Made by a program: the position numbers and the translations under genes
DNA from: Aquilaria yunnanensis
Taxonomy: Eukaryota > Streptophyta > Magnoliopsida > Malvales > Thymelaeaceae
DNA: 64,000 nt
Assembly: GCA_039654915.1 (NCBI GenBank)
Contig: CM077594.1
Coordinates: 96,672,893-96,736,892 of the forward strand
Direction: 5' to 3'
Notes under the pieces: model-generated
Told to the model about the DNA's origin: nothing
Database searches by the model: none
Seen by the model: only the letters and a program-made list of their open reading frames with translations
Shown: positions 59,182 through 64,000 of the stretch, piece by piece
Layout of the letters: every line of letters starts with the position of its first letter
Position numbering within the stretch: position 1 is the first letter of the stretch

Positions 59182-61070
59182 TAGGTTTTAGGAAAATTTA
59201 AAAAAAAAATTCACCACATATAAGTTAAACATATAGAGGCCTTATCTAAATAAAAAATTAAGAGCTAAATTTACAATGAAATTAGCAAAGTGTAGGACAA
59301 TGATGAAATTTTTTTAAAAAAATGGTTAAATATAAGAAAAGAGCCAATTTAAATTCTTAGTAGAAGTTGGGGATCATCAAGCAAACAAAAAAATAGGTTT
59401 ACAATGGATTTGTGACAAGAATTAAAGGTTATGGATTTTTTGTGTAATTTACTCTAGTAATAATATGAGGTACATAATTAGAATAGTAATAAAATCTGTG
59501 GTAAATGTTTTTTACATTATTTGTGATATAGAAAATAATTATTAGTCACTTAAAACTTTTTCTTTGCTAATTAGAAGGACAATAGCTAGATAATATTTAC
59601 TAATGTCATGTCAATGTGCTAATAAAAATATAAATGAAAAATATGAAATGTGGTGCAAAAGATTTTTCTTATATATTTTCCTATTGATCAAGCAATGAAT
59701 TAGACATTTGATTAGTAAAACTAGTCTGTTAATTAAAAGCATTTTGTATGCTCCACAAAAAAAATTATTTTAGGTTATTTTGTTTGAGTGGAAATATGTA
59801 ACAAATTTTATAAATTTAGAGCTTTTATGAAGTTCTGTCTTTACTTAGTATGTTATAAGTAAATTATGCCAACATTGTTGAGAACAAAAGTATATTCTCT
59901 ATAAATGTTGAGAAACATAATAAACTAATTTGATAATATTAGTAGCTATTTTTTGTAAATACATCTTTACCGATATATCCTATAATTTATTTTTCCTAAA
60001 ATTGTTGGAAGTGTCGCCGCACCTCCTGCACCCCTAGCTACACCATTGTATCCAAATGCAAAAAGGAATGAGCATCTCCCCCTTTTTCCATGCCTTCCCC
60101 TCTATCCAAACATGAGCGTAGAGAATATGTCAGGTTGCTATAGTTCATTTTTTGTATTTTCTACTTGTTTTCTATTTTGAAAATAAAGCAAAAATAAAAT
60201 GTGTTTAATGAGCTATTTTGTTTTATGTATTAAATGAGAATGGAGCTTTTGAAAATTTGTGTAACATTTTAGGTTATTTACATCTTCTCCATGGTTTTAA
60301 ATATATATACATATATATAAATATAACATGTCAACGCATTAAACATACCAAATTTTGATACTGTAAAAGTGTGAAGTATATGTTATGTATTTTGATTAGT
60401 TAACAATTTTTTATATAAATATTGCAATGTGTGTGTGTGTGTGTGTTTGTGTGTGTGAGACAAACAATTATTATTTTTTGAACCAAAATTTGTACTTTTA
60501 TTTTTTCCATACCTTAAAAATTATGATTTTAATATATATATTTTGCCTAAAAATATCAAAATACTTAAAAATAAAAAATATATATTTAGTCGGTGCCAAG
60601 ATAATACGGCCAATACGGGGTGAGATGGCCAACACGCCAGGTACATGTTGGTATAGTCTGGTATAGAGGACAGTCTCAATGTCAGCTGCCCCATACCGTT
60701 TTCAGCCCAATATCGGTACAGTTGGTACAATACAAAATTAAAAACACTGATCTTTTCCTCTACAATGCTACTTTGTTAGTTTGGCATTTTGTGATTCTAA
60801 GACCTCTCTATTTCACATATTCTCGATTTCTTTGGCTAAGTGGAATGATCAACCAACTTTTATGAAGGCTTTAGCCATTTTGCATGCACTATTAGATGCA
60901 AGGATGTGAGGCTTCTAAAAGATCATTGTTGAATTAGATCTTGCCACCTTAGTTCAAAAGATGCACTCAGCTAATGCCCTCTCACTCTGCCCCTTTAGAG
61001 TCTTGATGGATGATATAACGAATTTAGTTCGGTTCATTTTCTCACAGGCCTTGAACCTTAATCCTATTTA
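59182..61070. other. AT-rich spacer
   Basis: Largely noncoding. A (GT)n tract lies at 60427-60458. The stretch 60590-60740 (cggtgccaagataatacggc ... ataccgttttcagcccaata) is a GC-richer repeat-like patch in otherwise AT-rich DNA. The frame at 60620-60865 has no domain. Confidence 0.4.
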
Positions 61071-64000
61071 AGTCATATAGGACCCCAGGAACCTTGCACT
61101 AATTTAATGCAAAGCCTGTGCAAGTTGCTCCTTAGTAGGCATGCTAATTGATTAAATCCTTAATGCAATACTGTTTTATATTATGCCTTACTATAGCTGT
61201 AGGTCAATGACCATAAAAATAATATATAATCGATGTAGCTGGCCAGCACTTCAAACATGCATTTATATAAAACATACTATTATGCATTGTGAATCCATAC
61301 AAGCTACTAGGGAACATAACCACTAGTTCCATAGTGTTTGCCAGAGGCATAACTTCTGCACACATATATATACATCATACACAAAAGTGTTATACATATG
61401 CTACACACTGAAAATCTTGGGATCCAATCCCACCTGAGTTACACTGCCAAAAAGGATCACTACAGTGTTCATGTATCCCCTGCTCCTTGCATCTGGTCTC
61501 GAAATACTAACAACCTTTCCTTCTATTGGTTGTTAGCCCCAGATGTACTAGTATCTGCACATAAAACATGTAAGGGGTGTGAGAACCGGAGGTTCCCAGT
61601 AAGGGTTATAACCTGCAAGAAAATCAACAATATAGGACCGTGCACATTATCCATAAGGATGTTTATATATGCCTAATGCACTTGAGCACAAATCGTAGTG
61701 CTAGGAATTCGTATTATTGGCCAATAATTATGAGAGTAGCTAGTTCCCACAATTCCTTTACCCATTTGTCTTGTAATTGACAAGTCCAACTTCTCCATAC
61801 AAATACTACTTTGAAAGCTTCTTAGTATTTGCCAATATCCCTTATTTTATGTACAGGAGTGAACTATTTGTTTATTTAGTGCATGTGTTAGTGCTACTTT
61901 TATAAGGTTTCGTGAGTGGTTAAGGACACCTCCCCCTCTTAGGTCCATCCAGGTCTTAGCCCATCATTGTGACCTTAGGTATCGTAGGTTCCTAACCCGT
62001 CATACTTATCGTAAATTAGACCATATTAAGGTCCATTTTGCCTTTAGGTACAAGTTTACAAATATGCACTTACACACTTCATATGCACTTCATAGTTTAG
62101 TTTCTTACTAAACCCAATCATATAAGCTTTTTAATAGTCATCAATACTCAATTTACATGCTTGTTAAATTCATCAATAATTCAGTCACTTGATATACAAG
62201 TATCTTAGCCAAATTTATCTAGCACATAGGCACATAAATTAAATAACCCTTACCTTAGATAACTTAGTTTGCAAGCTTTAAGCACTTAGCCTTTTTGTCT
62301 CGGTTTCTACCCAAACTTAGGTCATCTTTTAGTAGCTTATTCCCAGCACCTATATTGATTATTTTAAGCACAATTTATCAATTTTAACACTCGAAAATAG
62401 CCCCTGAAACAACCACCAACTGCCCAGAATTTTCTGTCTCCGGTTTGCCTATGTTGTGGTTCTTTACACTTTTAATAGTATAAATGCAGCCTAAATCTTG
62501 CTCTCTTATTTTTTTTATGCCTTGTATACTAGTGTATAAGCAAGATTATCACCACCAAAAGCCACCAAAAATACTGTAATAATACAGTTTATTCTTGGAA
62601 GTAACTACAATTACAGCAACACCAAAACTTCGCCTTAATGCACATTCATGGCATTCATGGGCGATTCACTTCCAAATAAATGTTCTCTTGCTTCTTAGCT
62701 TTTAAACACCAAATCATAAGCAAGATAACATCATCTAGAATTAATTTAAACCATTAAAACCAGCAGCTCCTAGCTGGAACAAAATTAATACCACAAGCTC
62801 TTAACTAATGCACCTTAAATGCACAACATGGTTTCTATGTGTATTTCACTGCCCAGCACCTATTCTCCCACTTCCTGGCCCTCAAATGCCAGTTCATAAG
62901 TAAGAAAACAACCTTATTGAGCTACCAAAACCCTTAGAACTCAAAATTATGGCTGGTTATAAAAGAATTAAACCATACTTACCTCAACACTCACAGTTCC
63001 GGCTACACAAAAATTCCAGCCTTAGTTCTTTTTGGGTTTTAGCTCATTAGCATCTCAAATTACTTCTTAAAGCTAGGAAACATATCAAACAACAATCCCA
63101 GCCATGATTTATTCCATAAAAATCGCATGAATAGTGCTAGAAATTCAAAGATGATGAAAACTACACCATAGGAGCAAAATTAACCATGGATAAGCTCATA
63201 AACACCTTCAAACATATTGAGCACATTTGATTTCTCTTAAAAACCAAGTCTAACATTAATTTCCAGAATTTACAGAGCTAAACTGTAGCTCAAAAATAGG
63301 GGAAATAATAAAACCAAACTTACTCAGACAAGAAGCAAGAAATCCTACCTTAGGATAGCACAAATCTTGATTTTTCTTCAAAATCTTGATTATTTGTGCT
63401 TGAATTTGGGTGGATTGAGCTTGGAAGGATCTTAGCTATGGTGGTTTGAAGGTGAGAGAGGTTTTTGGCTGGCTGGAGCTTTTGGGTAAGGGAGAAAACA
63501 AGTTGGCCGATTAATAAAGCTTATTAAGTAAGCTAGAATGTGCAAGGCACTTGCATGGCCTAAGTGATCAGTTTTAACACTTGACCCTTAGCTGAAAAAA
63601 TGCTAAAAATTTAGGACTAAAGTTGGTATTACGCCTCACCCAGTTTCTTCACAGAATTAAATACGTGGCCAGTCCCAGCCTTTCAGCTATATTCCATTTT
63701 GTCCCTATTTTTCTCAGGATTACATATAAACCACTTATAGACAATCTAATCAATTCACAAATTCATAATGATTGAGCGGGAATCACGAAAGACCATGATA
63801 CCTCAAATTTAATATTTTCTCATGCTCTATTCAACCGTGCAATAAAAATGGGTCATTATGTGAAATAACCAAAATACCCTTCTTGGCCTGGATTGCAAAT
63901 AAATTATCTAACTTGTAATTTATTAAATTAACTAATTACCTGGCTGATTAGACTTATAACTCCGAGAGCCGTCACACATTTCATCTTGTTCTTTATTTTA
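61071..64000. other. Repeat-like region, possibly retrotransposon LTR or untranslated DNA
   Basis: The region is noncoding and of more even composition than the spacer to its left. Near 61575-61615 is ggggtgtgagaaccggaggt followed by tcccagtaaggg, and at 63960-63975 is ccgagagccgtcacacattt. Both resemble text I associate with large plant Ty3/gypsy LTRs, read on the minus strand. Diverged internal duplication is visible (tgcacattcatggcattca with tgcacaacatggtttcta; aaccaaatcataagcaagat with gccagttcataagtaagaa). No primer-binding site or coding part was found in the window. Confidence 0.35.

Noticed and set aside
61398..61676. 92-codon frame
   Set aside because: No domain, and its text overlaps repeat-like sequence that may be an LTR.

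Overview
The window is AT-rich nuclear DNA of a flowering plant. Genes with GT-AG introns, plant-specific families (class III peroxidase, POLTERGEIST-like PP2C) and plant transposon classes (CACTA, MULE, hAT, Stowaway, PIF/Harbinger-like) all point there. The sequence does not settle the species. No rRNA, tRNA or CRISPR was recognised.

Only three host genes can be supported with full exon structures, all on the minus strand: a PP2C phosphatase of the POL/PLL type (18690-20792, 523 aa, with a 5' UTR exon ending at 22236), a stand-alone alanyl-tRNA editing (AlaX-like, tRNA_SAD) protein (36922-39816, 8 exons, 254 aa), and a class III peroxidase with a signal peptide (48310-49713, 2 exons, 327 aa). 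They are separated by 15-kb-scale tracts of transposon debris and AT-rich spacer. They share no obvious pathway.

Left part (1-16407): three CACTA-type (En/Spm) sequences. The first is the right end of an element (1-1202). The second is a complete 12.03-kb element (1678-13707, AAA target duplication) that carries a TNP2-type transposase gene and a second En/Spm-type gene. Both genes are dead, mainly through scattered nonsense codons. The third is a 2.58-kb non-autonomous element (13825-16407). A 526-bp hAT-like MITE with an exact 8-bp duplication sits inside the second, and an 852-bp Tourist-like element sits inside the third.

Middle (16408-47760): the PP2C and AlaX-like genes, a pair of inverted LTR-like repeats 18 kb apart (24292-25777 and 43462-44944), a long-TIR element, a probable MuDR transposase scrap, several Stowaway MITEs, a 1069-bp Pack-MULE candidate with an exact 9-bp duplication (41867-42935), and a broken hAT transposase gene with a BED finger (about 45500-47420).

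Right part (47760-64000): the peroxidase gene, then a tandem/inverted repeat complex (52361-55660) built around a palindromic minisatellite. A 2247-bp non-autonomous hAT element (56927-59173) follows, with a perfect 8-bp duplication and two minisatellites as cargo. The end is repeat-like DNA that may be part of a retrotransposon.
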